Source: Oscillospiraceae bacterium (GTDB lineage: Bacteria; Bacillota; Clostridia; Oscillospirales; Acutalibacteraceae). From it: DNA of 64,000 bases. The stretch spans positions 28,261 to 92,260 of the forward strand of contig JAISGQ010000047.1 of assembly GCA_031262985.1 (NCBI GenBank). Reading direction: 5' to 3'. This document shows positions 51,536-60,181 of this stretch, in pieces (the stretch's first letter is position 1; the number at the start of each line of letters is the position of its first letter). Made by a program: the position numbers and the translations under genes. The notes below the pieces were generated by a model. The model saw only the letters and a program-made list of their open reading frames with translations, had not been told where the DNA came from and did not search any database.

Positions 51536-51605
51536 TTACAGGAAAGTATATATAATATATAATATATAGATATACAGGTCACTACGAAAGGACGGTCATT
51601 ATTTT

Positions 51606-52814
51606 ATGGGTCTTATTGTTCAAAAATTCGGCGGAAGCTCGGTTGCCGATGCCGCGAGAGTGCGGAATGTGGCGAGTATCGTCGCCGACACCTACCGCGA
51701 GGGGAACAACGTGATAGTTGTCGTCTCCGCGCAGGGCGACACTACCGACGACCTCATCGCAAAGGCGAAGGAGATAAACCCCAAGGCGTCGAGACGTGAG
51801 ATGGATATGCTCATGTCGGCGGGGGAGCAGATTTCCATCTCCCTACTCGCTATGGCGATTGAGGCTATGGGCTTGCCTGTGGTCTCCCTGCTCGGTTGGC
51901 AGGCGGGGTTTAGGACTAACTCCGCGTACTCGGTTGCGAGAATCAAGAAAATTGACACCGAGCGTCTCGAGAAGGAGCTTGACGACCGCCAAATCTGCAT
52001 AGTCGCGGGCTTTCAGGGCATCAACAAATTCGACGACATAACCACCTTCGGCAGAGGAGGAAGCGACACCAGCGCGGTAGCTATAGCCGCGTCAATGCAC
52101 GCCGACCGCTGTCAGATTTTCACCGATGTGGAGGGGGTATACACCGCCGACCCGCGCAAAGTCTCCGCCGCAGTAAAGCTCGAGGAGATTACGTATGACG
52201 AGATGCTGGAGCTTGCCACGTTGGGCGCGCAGGTTCTCAACAACAGAAGTGTTGAAATGGCGAAGAAATATAATGTAAAGCTGGAGGTACTCTCTTCACT
52301 GGTAAGAAAGCCCGGCACAATTGTTAAGGAGGCAACTAAAGTGGAAAAAATGTTAATCAGCGGTGTCGCGAAGGACACAAACGTATCTAAGGTATCAATT
52401 GTCGGAGTTCCCGATGAGCCGGGCTTCGCGTTCAAGATTTTCTCCCGTCTGGCGGCTAAGAATATAAATATCGACATAATTCTCCAGTCTGTGGGGAGGA
52501 ACAACTCGAAGGACATAGCCTTCACAGTCGCCCGCGAGAACAAGGAGGACGCTGTAGCCGCCCTCGAGGAGTTCTGCACCACAGTGCCGGGCAACACTCC
52601 CACTGTCAGCGTGGAGGATGTGGCGAAGGTTTCTATCGTCGGCGCGGGTATGGAGACTCACTCAGGTGTTGCCTCGCAGATGTTCGAGGCACTCTACTCG
52701 GCGGGAATCAATATTAAGATGATTTCCACAAGCGAAATTAAAATATCCGTCCTTATCAACGAGTCGGACGCGGATGTCGCCGTCTCCGCGATACACAGAG
52801 CGTTTATAGGGTAG
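51606..52814 (+). CDS. lysC: Aspartate kinase
   Basis: First step of lysine, threonine and methionine synthesis, making aspartyl phosphate. 402 residues: kinase domain with KFGGSSVAD (about 7-15), TTFGRGGSDTSAVA and DVEGVYTADPR, followed by two ACT domains (about 265-400) for allosteric inhibition. Like Bacillus LysC, it could also give a shorter beta subunit from an internal start near the ACT domains; not tested. Placement with hom and thrB suggests that it feeds the threonine branch. Confidence 0.96.
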   Translation: MGLIVQKFGGSSVADAARVRNVASIVADTYREGNNVIVVVSAQGDTTDDLIAKAKEINPKASRREMDMLMSAGEQISISLLAMAIEAMGLPVVSLLGWQAGFRTNSAYSVARIKKIDTERLEKELDDRQICIVAGFQGINKFDDITTFGRGGSDTSAVAIAASMHADRCQIFTDVEGVYTADPRKVSAAVKLEEITYDEMLELATLGAQVLNNRSVEMAKKYNVKLEVLSSLVRKPGTIVKEATKVEKMLISGVAKDTNVSKVSIVGVPDEPGFAFKIFSRLAAKNINIDIILQSVGRNNSKDIAFTVARENKEDAVAALEEFCTTVPGNTPTVSVEDVAKVSIVGAGMETHSGVASQMFEALYSAGINIKMISTSEIKISVLINESDADVAVSAIHRAFIG

Positions 52815-52820
52815 TTTGTT

Positions 52821-52863
52821 TCGGGGCTGAGGCACACTCTTGGTGTGCCTCAGCCCCGATTTG
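52821..52863 (+). terminator. Terminator of the hom-thrB-lysC group
   Basis: Perfect 17-bp stem TCGGGGCTGAGGCACAC with its complement, 5-nt loop, then TTTG. It starts 7 bp after the lysC stop. Confidence 0.85.
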
Positions 52864-52881
52864 CATTGTGAGGTATACACT

Positions 52882-53367
52882 ATGTTGTACGGTAAAATTA
52901 TACTACTCTGCGGAAAGATATGCAGTGGAAAAAGCACCTACGCGCGGAGGTTGAAGGAAGAGCGCAACGCAGTTATACTCTCCTGCGACACCCTCATGCT
53001 CAGCCTGTTTGACGAGCAGTTGGGGGAGCGTCACGGCGAGATTGCGGAGAAATGCTCCTCCTACCTATGCTCCCTCGCCGAGGAGATTGCCAAGGCGGGC
53101 AGTAACGTCATCCTCGATTTCGGTTTCTGGACAAGCGAGAGCCGCGCCGCCGCGAGGGCGTTTTTCGGCGAGCGCGGGCTCCGGTGCGAGCTTCACTACA
53201 TCTTTGTGAGCGACGAGCAGTGGGAGCGGAATATCGAAAAGCGAAACAGGGCGGGGGAGAGGGAGCAGTTCACCTACTTCATAGACGAAAACATGAAGAC
53301 TGTGCTGGGAGGAAAATTCCGCGAACCTCTGCCTAAGGAAATTGATGTGTATGCAAACGAAACATAA
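52882..53367 (+). CDS. P-loop kinase-like AAA protein
   Basis: 161 residues. Walker A GKICSGKST (about 11-19), a LSCDTLMLS segment (Asp as a possible base), LDFGFW Walker-B-like, and a lid with two Arg-rich stretches (WERNIEKRNRAGE). This is the zeta-toxin/shikimate-kinase-like ATP-binding family used for small-molecule phosphorylation; the substrate is unknown. ATG at 52882 is chosen because an earlier frame overlaps the terminator. It is followed after 23 bp by the luxE-like gene, so it probably belongs to that group. Confidence 0.75.
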   Translation: MLYGKIILLCGKICSGKSTYARRLKEERNAVILSCDTLMLSLFDEQLGERHGEIAEKCSSYLCSLAEEIAKAGSNVILDFGFWTSESRAAARAFFGERGLRCELHYIFVSDEQWERNIEKRNRAGEREQFTYFIDENMKTVLGGKFREPLPKEIDVYANET

Positions 53368-53390
53368 AGCTTTTACGAGGTGATTAGTTC

Positions 53391-54473
53391 ATGGACAGAA
53401 ACCTATACAATCTCCCGAAGAACGACCCCTCCTTCTTTGCCCGCACCGAAAAAGCGGTTGCTTACCACGCGGCGCGGTGTGAAGCCTACGAGCAACTGCT
53501 TGAGAGAGCGGGGTACACCGACCGCACTATCCGCTCCTATGACGATTTGTACCGCCTGCCGTCTATCCCCACCTTGTTTCTCAAAAACCACCAGATGTAC
53601 AGCACTAACCCGCGAATGGCGGTTTTCAAGGCGACGACCAGCGGCACAAGCGGCAAGAAGTCGGTTGCCGCGCTTGATTTAGGAACGTGTCTTTCCGCCT
53701 TGAAAATGGTAGCTCGGGTTATGTCCTACTACGGAGTTATCTCTCCCGTTCCCGTCAACTACGTCGTACTCGGCTATCAGCCGAATAAATCCAATGAGCT
53801 GGGAGTGGCAAAAACTGCTTTCGGCGCGACCCTCCTCGCTCCCGCACTTCGCCGCAAGTACGCGATTAAGTTTGAGGACGGAATATACACCCCCGATATT
53901 GACGGCACTGCGGACGCGCTGTTTCGCTTCTCCCGCCAGCCGTTTCCCGTTCGTATTTTCGGATTCCCCGCCTATCTTAAATTCCTGCTCGACGAGCTTC
54001 ACGCGCGCGGAATAAGGCTTACGCTCCCTAAGAATTCCGGCATCTACTTGGCGGGAGGGTGGAAGCAGTTCGCGGGCGAGCAGATGAGCAAGCCGGAATT
54101 ATTCGAATACGCGCGTGATATACTGGGAGTGCCTCCGCAACGGTGCTACGATTTTTACGGAGCGGTGGAGCATCCGATTCTCTATGCCTCCTGCAAGTGC
54201 AACAGATTCCACGTTCCTATTTACAGCCGCGTTTTGGTGCGTGACGCGGCGACACTTGAGCCTGTACCATACGGCACTCCTGGCTTGGCGAGCCTGATTT
54301 CTCCTCTTGTCAAATCAATGCCGCTTGTGAGCGTTATGACCGACGACTTGTTGGTTATGCACGAACACTGCGACTGCGGCATACCCTCTCCCTGCTTTGA
54401 GATTCTCGGCAGAGCCTCCGCAAACGACCTGAAAACCTGCGCCGCCTCAGCCGCGGAGCTACTGAGTAAATAA
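53391..54473 (+). CDS. LuxE-like acyl-protein synthetase
   Basis: 360 residues. LuxE-type adenylating enzyme that activates a carboxylic acid as acyl-AMP and holds it as a thioester. Motifs: TSGTSGKKS (AMP loop, about 82-90), GWKQFAGEQ, YDFYGAVEHP and a C-terminal MTDDLLV, in family order. The C-terminal Cys-containing part (CDCGIPSPCFEILGRA) is a plausible thioester region. The next gene is LuxC-like, the matching reductase. AGGTG lies upstream of the ATG. The natural substrate is unknown; luxAB are absent. Confidence 0.85.
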   Translation: MDRNLYNLPKNDPSFFARTEKAVAYHAARCEAYEQLLERAGYTDRTIRSYDDLYRLPSIPTLFLKNHQMYSTNPRMAVFKATTSGTSGKKSVAALDLGTCLSALKMVARVMSYYGVISPVPVNYVVLGYQPNKSNELGVAKTAFGATLLAPALRRKYAIKFEDGIYTPDIDGTADALFRFSRQPFPVRIFGFPAYLKFLLDELHARGIRLTLPKNSGIYLAGGWKQFAGEQMSKPELFEYARDILGVPPQRCYDFYGAVEHPILYASCKCNRFHVPIYSRVLVRDAATLEPVPYGTPGLASLISPLVKSMPLVSVMTDDLLVMHEHCDCGIPSPCFEILGRASANDLKTCAASAAELLSK

Positions 54474-54524
54474 AGGCAACACCGCACAAAGCCGCATAGA
54501 GGAGTACATAAAAGAGGTATCTAT

Positions 54525-55730
54525 ATGAATTTGATTAACGGTAAAATTGTTGACGATACTGCCGCGTGGCAGATTGAGAGCGACCTATATCCGCGCATTT
54601 GCGAAACCTTATCCAAGCCCAAGCTCGATGTAAATACGGTCATTTCCGCCTGCGATGAGTTTGTAAGCGGCTTGACCTTCGACCAATACGCCGCACTTTT
54701 CGAGCAGCTCGGCATAACGAGGGAGGCGGCGGAGGCCTACATACTGCGCGGCAAAAACGAATTCGGCAAGGAGGCGTTATGTGAGCGTCTGTCTCGCGAA
54801 CTTGGCGAAAACCGCGAAAACATCCATCCTCTCGGCGTTCTTCTGCATATCGCCGCCGGAAACGCGGACGGACTGCCCGTTTTCAGCGTGCTGGAGGGGC
54901 TGTTGACGGGAAACATCAACCTATTAAAGCTCCCCTCCGCCGTGGACGTTGTTACCATACCCCTCCTCCTTCGGCTGTTTGAAATCGCGCCGTGTCTCGC
55001 GGAGTATGTCTATGTGTTCGACTTTTCCTCGAAGGAAATCACCAAGACCGAAAGCCTGATACAGTACGCCGACGGGGTAATCGTCTGGGGAGGAGACGCC
55101 GCCGTCTCCGCTTTTCGCCGCACCGTGCCGCCGAATGTCAAGCTCATCGAGTGGGGTCACAAGGTCAGCTTCGCCTACGTTAGCAAAGCTGTGCAGGAGG
55201 AGGAACTTCCCCTGCTGGCTGAGCATATAGCGAAAACAGACGGCTTGCTGTGCAGCAGTTGTCAGGGAGTGTATGTCGATACGGAGGACTTAGCCTCCGC
55301 CGCCGATTTTTGCGAGAGGTTTTTGCCGTATCTGAGCAAATGCGCCGCCGAAAAGTCCTATGGAGTAGGAATCACCGCTCACCGAACTCTCTACCTCGAA
55401 AACGAGAGGCTGGAGGGCAACAGGATATGGCGCGGCGAAAACTGCGGCATAACTCTTCGCCCCGACACCGCGCTTGATTCGGGAGCGGGCTTCTGCTGTA
55501 TCTGGGTCAAGGCTCTGCCGAAGGAGCAGATACTGCCCGTCCTCAAGCCCTACCGCAATCGCCTCCAAACGGTGGGCTTGCTCTGCCCTCCCGAGAGGAG
55601 AGAGGAGCTTGCGGAGCTGCTGTTCACGGCAGGCGCGACCTCGGTCACACACGGCGATATGTCGCAGAGTACGCTCGCACACGACGGCGAATACTCCCTT
55701 CGGCGATATGTACGAATATGCACTATGTGA
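54525..55730 (+). CDS. LuxC-like acyl reductase
   Basis: 401 residues, the NADPH-dependent aldehyde dehydrogenase-fold subunit of fatty-acid reductase. Motifs: HILAAGNADGLP-like segment (LHIAAGNADGLP, about 107-118), WGGDAAVSAFR (about 186-196), and LLCSSCQGVYVD (about 245-256), where the Cys is the acyl-accepting nucleophile. With the LuxE-like protein it should reduce an activated acid to an aldehyde. Start ATG 54525, a weak ribosome site (AAAGAGGT) upstream. No luciferase genes are present, so the aldehyde serves another purpose, perhaps lipid or signal synthesis (inference). Confidence 0.85.
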   Translation: MNLINGKIVDDTAAWQIESDLYPRICETLSKPKLDVNTVISACDEFVSGLTFDQYAALFEQLGITREAAEAYILRGKNEFGKEALCERLSRELGENRENIHPLGVLLHIAAGNADGLPVFSVLEGLLTGNINLLKLPSAVDVVTIPLLLRLFEIAPCLAEYVYVFDFSSKEITKTESLIQYADGVIVWGGDAAVSAFRRTVPPNVKLIEWGHKVSFAYVSKAVQEEELPLLAEHIAKTDGLLCSSCQGVYVDTEDLASAADFCERFLPYLSKCAAEKSYGVGITAHRTLYLENERLEGNRIWRGENCGITLRPDTALDSGAGFCCIWVKALPKEQILPVLKPYRNRLQTVGLLCPPERREELAELLFTAGATSVTHGDMSQSTLAHDGEYSLRRYVRICTM

Positions 55731-55739
55731 GTGCACACA

Positions 55740-55776
55740 AATTCCCCTGCTGTCATGCTTGAACAGCAGGGGGATT
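55740..55776 (+). terminator. Hairpin after the luxC-like gene
   Basis: Stem ATTCCCCTGCTGT / ACAGCAGGGGGAT with a 9-nt loop, 10 bp after the stop. There is no T-tract; probable but weak terminator. Confidence 0.5.
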
Positions 55777-55901
55777 GCGCTTGAGTATAAAATAGCGCAA
55801 TAGAGCAAAGCAATATCATCAAAGCAACAATTTTCGCATATAGTGGTATAGACGAATCGCTATAAATAATACTGCTTTGGCAGTATAAGGAGTGAACCGA
55901 T

Positions 55902-56387
55902 ATGCCGTATGACAGGCAGAAAGCCGTACAGTACGCCCGAAAGTGGGCGTTAAAGCGCAATCCCGCCTACGCAAACTTCAACAGCATGGGAGGAGACTGC
56001 ACTAATTTCATCTCCCAGTGTCTGTTTGCGGGAGTCGGCGTGATGAACTACAAGAAGGACGTTGGCTGGTACTACAACTCCCTCAGCGACCGCAGTGCCG
56101 CGTGGAGCGGAGTGGAGTATCTGCACAGATTTTTAGTATCGAACAAGGAGGCGGGTCCATACGCCGAGGAGCTTCCCATAGAATCAGTCACCGTGGGAGA
56201 TATAATCCAGCTCAGCTTTAACGGCAGCCGCTTCGCTCATTCGCTGTTTGTCACCAAGCTCACGGGAGACCCCGCCAATACGCGCCATATTTTGGTGACT
56301 ACACATACCTTTGACTCGCTCGACCGACCGCTTTCGTCCTACAGCTACCAAAAGAGCCGACTGCTCCATATTGCAGGAGTGAATTGA
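55902..56387 (+). CDS. Amidase-like cysteine hydrolase (Amidase_6 type)
   Basis: 161 residues, no signal peptide. A papain-like fold suggested by GGDCTNFISQCLFAGG-like motif (here GGDCTNFISQCL, about 28-39, Cys nucleophile) and FAHSLFV (about 110-116, catalytic His). The family is often listed as putative amidase; relatives include spore or wall-linked enzymes. Here it lacks an export signal, so it may act in the mother cell or be released otherwise. Ribosome site AAGGAG 8 nt upstream. Confidence 0.8.
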   Translation: MPYDRQKAVQYARKWALKRNPAYANFNSMGGDCTNFISQCLFAGVGVMNYKKDVGWYYNSLSDRSAAWSGVEYLHRFLVSNKEAGPYAEELPIESVTVGDIIQLSFNGSRFAHSLFVTKLTGDPANTRHILVTTHTFDSLDRPLSSYSYQKSRLLHIAGVN

Positions 56388-56428
56388 CAAAAAGCTGTGG
56401 CAAAACTTCGTTTTGCCACAGCTTAAAA
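56388..56428 (-). terminator. Terminator between convergent genes
   Basis: Perfect 15-bp stem AAGCTGTGGCAAAAC with its complement and a TTC loop. On the minus strand it is followed by TTTTTG, so it ends the CinA-sortase gene; it may also stop the plus-strand amidase transcript. Confidence 0.85.
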
Positions 56429-56431
56429 ATT

Positions 56432-58789
56432 CTATATAGCTCTCTTCCAGACCTTGGGCATAAGAGGATTAGTCGCCTTGACTACGCCAGAGACATCTAT
56501 GAGGCTCTCCCCTTCTCTGATTTTTCTTGCCACAAGAACCGTCCTGAAATCAGAATACTCATAGGAACAGGTGGACAGAGTGAGAATCTCGTCAGTCGGG
56601 AGTATATCAATCTGCGCCCTCGTTTCAATTGTAGACCTCAGCCTTATCTCCTCGACATAATTGAGGAAATCCTCATCGCCTGCAAAATCCGTCCTCATAA
56701 AGTTAAACGGCTCGCCGTGTTCCTTGAGGGTGTTTATCTTCATGATGGAGAATATGACCCACTCGCCCTCTTGGTACTTCGAGTTGAATCGTATAACGGG
56801 GTTCTGCCTGTAGAAATCCACCTTGTCATATTTGAGCAGATTTTCAAACATTACTCCGCTCCTCATGTGGTGACCGTACAATATCGTGTTCTTAGGCGGC
56901 GTTTCGAGGGAGAACACACACTTGTAGTCCGCGAATATCGTGCCGTTTTTATCCGACTTGCGGTTTATGTCGTGCTTGAGGTAGTAATCGTTGTCCGTAC
57001 CCTGCACAACGGGGTAGTCAATAATCGTGTTCGGGACTTTAATCCAGCCCACAACATCCTTATTGATAGCGAGAAGATTCCCGAAGCTCTTGAGTGTGCC
57101 GTCCTCCGCACGTTCGGGGTCGTAGGTCTCGATAGAGGTCCATATCCCGTTGTCCGCGGCGTTTGTAACGGCGTCGTCGCTGTAGTTTTCGCGGTACTCC
57201 GTATAATTTCCTTCACTGACCATCGGCAGGTACACGGAGTCGTAGAGGAGGTATCCTCCCGAACCGACAAAAACCAAAAGCGCGAGCCAGAACACCGCCA
57301 GCTGCACGGGAGATGAGGACGATTTTTTAGATGATCTTGATGATTTTTTCGAATTACTCATATTTTTTTTTTTACCCGACTTAGAAGACGGCTTCTTCTT
57401 TGTCGCCGAGGAGGCTGCTCCTGCTGCGGGGACGGCGACAGCCGCGTTTCTGTAAGCCTGCGGGCTGAGATGTGAGGTCGCGTCGTCGAAATAAGATTCA
57501 CGGACATCTTCACCGAGAACCTCATAGCCCGGCATAAGGTTGGGCAGAGTTTCGACATAGATACGCACTAAATTAAGCGCGTGTGACGAGGCGACAAAAC
57601 GAACGTAGTCACGATCCATACCCGGCTTGTTGATAAGGACTTTTTTCACCCAAACGCGTTCCTTATCTGCAAGCGCGATATATACAAGTCCGACCGGCTT
57701 TTGCGGAGTTCCGCCGCCCGGTCCCGCGATACCGGTAGTGGAGACGGCTACGGTACTGCCGGCAAGGCGTCTCGCGCCGACTGCCATAGCTACCGCCGCC
57801 TCGGGGGAAACCGCGCCGAAACGCTGGATAACTGTATTCGATACGCCGAGCATATCGGATTTCTTGTTGCTCGAGTAGGTAGACGCACCCATTTCGAAAA
57901 CTCTCGACGCTCCCGAAATATCGGTGATACGCTTTGAGATAATACCCGCCGTACAGCTCTCGGCGGTGGAGATGGTCATTCTGTGGTCGCGAAGCTCGCG
58001 AACGACAATTTCTTCAAGTCCGCTACAGTTCATGCCGTAGGCGTCACTTCCGAAAATATTGAGTATCTGCTTAATCACAGGCGCGGCGAGATTGCGTGCC
58101 TGCTCCTCATCGTCGGTTTTCGCGGTGACGCGTATCTGAACCTCACCTGTCATCTCGACGCACTTGATGGTGGGATTCCTGTTGTCCTTTAGTCCACCCA
58201 GACGCTCCTCAACCTCGTGCAGTGTGATGCCGGAGGAGAATATGTTAATAATCTGCGAGAAAACCGCTCCGTCTGTGAGCAGCTTTAGGTACTGAATGAC
58301 GTAGTTGCGCACCATCGGCACAAGCTCAACCGTGGAGGACGGAAGCATAACAACGCACTGATTCGAGCTCCTTATCGCACAGCCCGGACACATTCCGCTG
58401 TCGTTTCTGAAAACAACCGCTCCTACGGGCATATCCGCCATGGACATGACGAGATCCGTTACCTCCAGTCCGTTCTGGGAGCAGTACTCATCGATTCTCT
58501 TAGCACTTACATCGTGGTGAACCGTGCCGATTCCAAGGGCACTGCAAACCGTCTGCTTGGCTATATCCTCCGCGTTAGGTCCCATGCCGCCGACGATAAG
58601 AATAATATCGCTTCGCATGAGCGCGATTGAGAGCAAATCCTTTAGCCTGTCGGGGCTAAAGCCCGCAGTGTTCTGACAATAGACATTTATATCAATATTG
58701 GCAAGCTCTGTAACGAGAAAATTCTGATTACTGCTGACCTGATCTCCGATAAGAAGCTCTGTGCCGACATTGATTATTTCAGCATTCAA
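56432..58789 (-). CDS. CinA-class B sortase fusion protein
   Basis: 785 residues in one frame. Residues 1-412 are CinA: a MoCF/COG1058 domain (GTELLIGD at 10-17; GGMGPNAED at 67-75) and a CinA_C amidase domain with AESCTAG (Ser278) and GIAGPGGG. Residues 440-490 are a Lys/Ser-rich linker, 495-516 a membrane helix, and 560-760 a class B sortase with His640 (YGHHM), Cys741 (TLSTC) and Arg749 (FRTVLVAR). The CinA part would be cytoplasmic and the sortase outside, a possible topology. The two parts are joined across an A11 run at 57363-57373 just before Met477. Loss of one A gives TGA overlapping that ATG, and gain of one gives TAA shortly after, so two ancestral genes in operon are likely. Confidence 0.85.
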   Translation of the reverse strand: MNAEIINVGTELLIGDQVSSNQNFLVTELANIDINVYCQNTAGFSPDRLKDLLSIALMRSDIILIVGGMGPNAEDIAKQTVCSALGIGTVHHDVSAKRIDEYCSQNGLEVTDLVMSMADMPVGAVVFRNDSGMCPGCAIRSSNQCVVMLPSSTVELVPMVRNYVIQYLKLLTDGAVFSQIINIFSSGITLHEVEERLGGLKDNRNPTIKCVEMTGEVQIRVTAKTDDEEQARNLAAPVIKQILNIFGSDAYGMNCSGLEEIVVRELRDHRMTISTAESCTAGIISKRITDISGASRVFEMGASTYSSNKKSDMLGVSNTVIQRFGAVSPEAAVAMAVGARRLAGSTVAVSTTGIAGPGGGTPQKPVGLVYIALADKERVWVKKVLINKPGMDRDYVRFVASSHALNLVRIYVETLPNLMPGYEVLGEDVRESYFDDATSHLSPQAYRNAAVAVPAAGAASSATKKKPSSKSGKKKNMSNSKKSSRSSKKSSSSPVQLAVFWLALLVFVGSGGYLLYDSVYLPMVSEGNYTEYRENYSDDAVTNAADNGIWTSIETYDPERAEDGTLKSFGNLLAINKDVVGWIKVPNTIIDYPVVQGTDNDYYLKHDINRKSDKNGTIFADYKCVFSLETPPKNTILYGHHMRSGVMFENLLKYDKVDFYRQNPVIRFNSKYQEGEWVIFSIMKINTLKEHGEPFNFMRTDFAGDEDFLNYVEEIRLRSTIETRAQIDILPTDEILTLSTCSYEYSDFRTVLVARKIREGESLIDVSGVVKATNPLMPKVWKRAI

Positions 58790-58903
58790 AACCGTATCCC
58801 TCCTTCAGCTATAATACTGGGCTATATAATATAAATATAATATTTTTTTTCGTAAAAGTAAAGTAAAATTTATTAATATAGCAACAAATAGTTGGAAATA
58901 TTG

Positions 58904-60073
58904 TCATTTCCCAATAAATTCCTTCCGGCTCTCCTTGATAGCCGTTTCCATCAAGTCCGCTATGTTGAGCTTCGCCTCCGCCTCCCTGACCGAATGCAGG
59001 TCGGGGCGTGTCTTTGGGTGCTTGGGAGTGAAAACCGTACAGCAGTCCTCATAGGGCAGTATGGAGGTGTCGAAAGTGTCAATCGAACGCGCGATTTTGA
59101 TAATCTCCTCCTTGTCCATGCCGACAAGAGGGCGGAGTATCGGCATATTCGCCGCGTCGTTTGTGCAGGCTATCGCCTTGAGCGTCTGGCTGGCTACCTG
59201 CCCTACGCTCTCGCCGCTTATCATGGCGGAGGACTGATTGCTCCTCGCTATGCGCTGTGTGATTTTTATCATTATTCTCCGCATGATGATGGTGAACAGC
59301 TCCTCGGGGCAGTCGTCGCGGATACGCTCCTGAATGTCGGTAAACGGGACGATGTAGAGCTTGATTTCTCCCGCCCACTGAGACACCTTCTCGAGGAGTG
59401 TTCGCACCTTCTCCTCCGCCCGCTGGCTTGTGTAGGGAGGGCTGGCGAAGTGGACGGCTGAGAGCTGTAACCCGCGCTTTGCCATCATCCACGCCGCTAC
59501 GGGGGAGTCTATTCCGCCCGAAATCATGACGGTAGCCTTGCCCGATGTGCCGAAGGGCAGTCCTCCCGCACCCTTTATGGGCTTGCCGTGGATGAACGCG
59601 CCGTTTGCGCGAATCTCCACAGTAACGGTAATTTCGGGGTTGTGAACGTCTACAGTGAGGTTCGGGAATCTCTCCAAAATATAGCCTCCCGCCTCCTCAC
59701 ATATGGCGGGGCTTTTGAGGGGAAAGCTCTTGTCGGAACGCTTCGCCTCCACCTTGAAGGTGGAACATTCGGAGAGCTGCTCCTTTAGGTACTCCGCCGC
59801 ACTCTCCTTTATCACCTCGAAATCCTTCTCGCAAAGGCAGGAGCGGGAGAAGGTCGCGATGCCGAACACTCTCGACACCCTGTCGGCGGCTTCGTTCCAG
59901 TCAATGTCGTCCGAATTTACATACATCGTGGATTGCTCTCTGTGTACGCTTATTTTCCCGAAAGGAGTAAGCGTCCGCTTGAGATTGCGTATCAACGCCT
60001 CCTCGAAGGTGCGTCTGTTTAAGCCCTTGAGGGCAAGCTCTCCGTTTTTGATTAAAATAACTTCCTTAAACAA
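58904..60073 (-). CDS. thiI: tRNA 4-thiouridine synthase ThiI
   Basis: Adenylates uridine-8 of tRNA for sulfur insertion and can serve thiamine synthesis. 389 residues: NFLD-THUMP region (about 1-165), PP-loop SGGIDSP (about 182-188), and a C-terminal domain without the rhodanese extension, as in Bacillus. GESVGQVASQT is typical. It follows the cysteine desulfurase gene on the same strand, which supplies the sulfur. Confidence 0.96.
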   Translation of the reverse strand: MFKEVILIKNGELALKGLNRRTFEEALIRNLKRTLTPFGKISVHREQSTMYVNSDDIDWNEAADRVSRVFGIATFSRSCLCEKDFEVIKESAAEYLKEQLSECSTFKVEAKRSDKSFPLKSPAICEEAGGYILERFPNLTVDVHNPEITVTVEIRANGAFIHGKPIKGAGGLPFGTSGKATVMISGGIDSPVAAWMMAKRGLQLSAVHFASPPYTSQRAEEKVRTLLEKVSQWAGEIKLYIVPFTDIQERIRDDCPEELFTIIMRRIMIKITQRIARSNQSSAMISGESVGQVASQTLKAIACTNDAANMPILRPLVGMDKEEIIKIARSIDTFDTSILPYEDCCTVFTPKHPKTRPDLHSVREAEAKLNIADLMETAIKESRKEFIGK

Positions 60074-60077
60074 ATAA

Positions 60078-60180
60078 AAACTCCTTACTTGAGAGCGTGT
60101 CGTTAGTTATCAAACACGCACTGTTATTGCTCCTGCGGCTGTCCAACACGCTCTGTCGTTACTCCTGTGGCTGGACTGTT
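60078..60180. repeat. Degenerate tandem repeat between thiI and the desulfurase gene
   Basis: Two related units, GCACTGTTATTGCTCCTGCGG and GCTCTGTCGTTACTCCTGTGG (shown as pattern CACGC-nCTGT-n-TT-n-CTCCTG-n-GGCTG), about 45 bp apart, plus a diverged third. It fills the spacer between the two genes. Confidence 0.5.
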
Positions 60181-60181
60181 A

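Noticed and set aside
51536..51605. Lysine riboswitch before lysC
   Set aside because: The gap is only 70 bp and AT-rich; too short for the five-helix lysine element.
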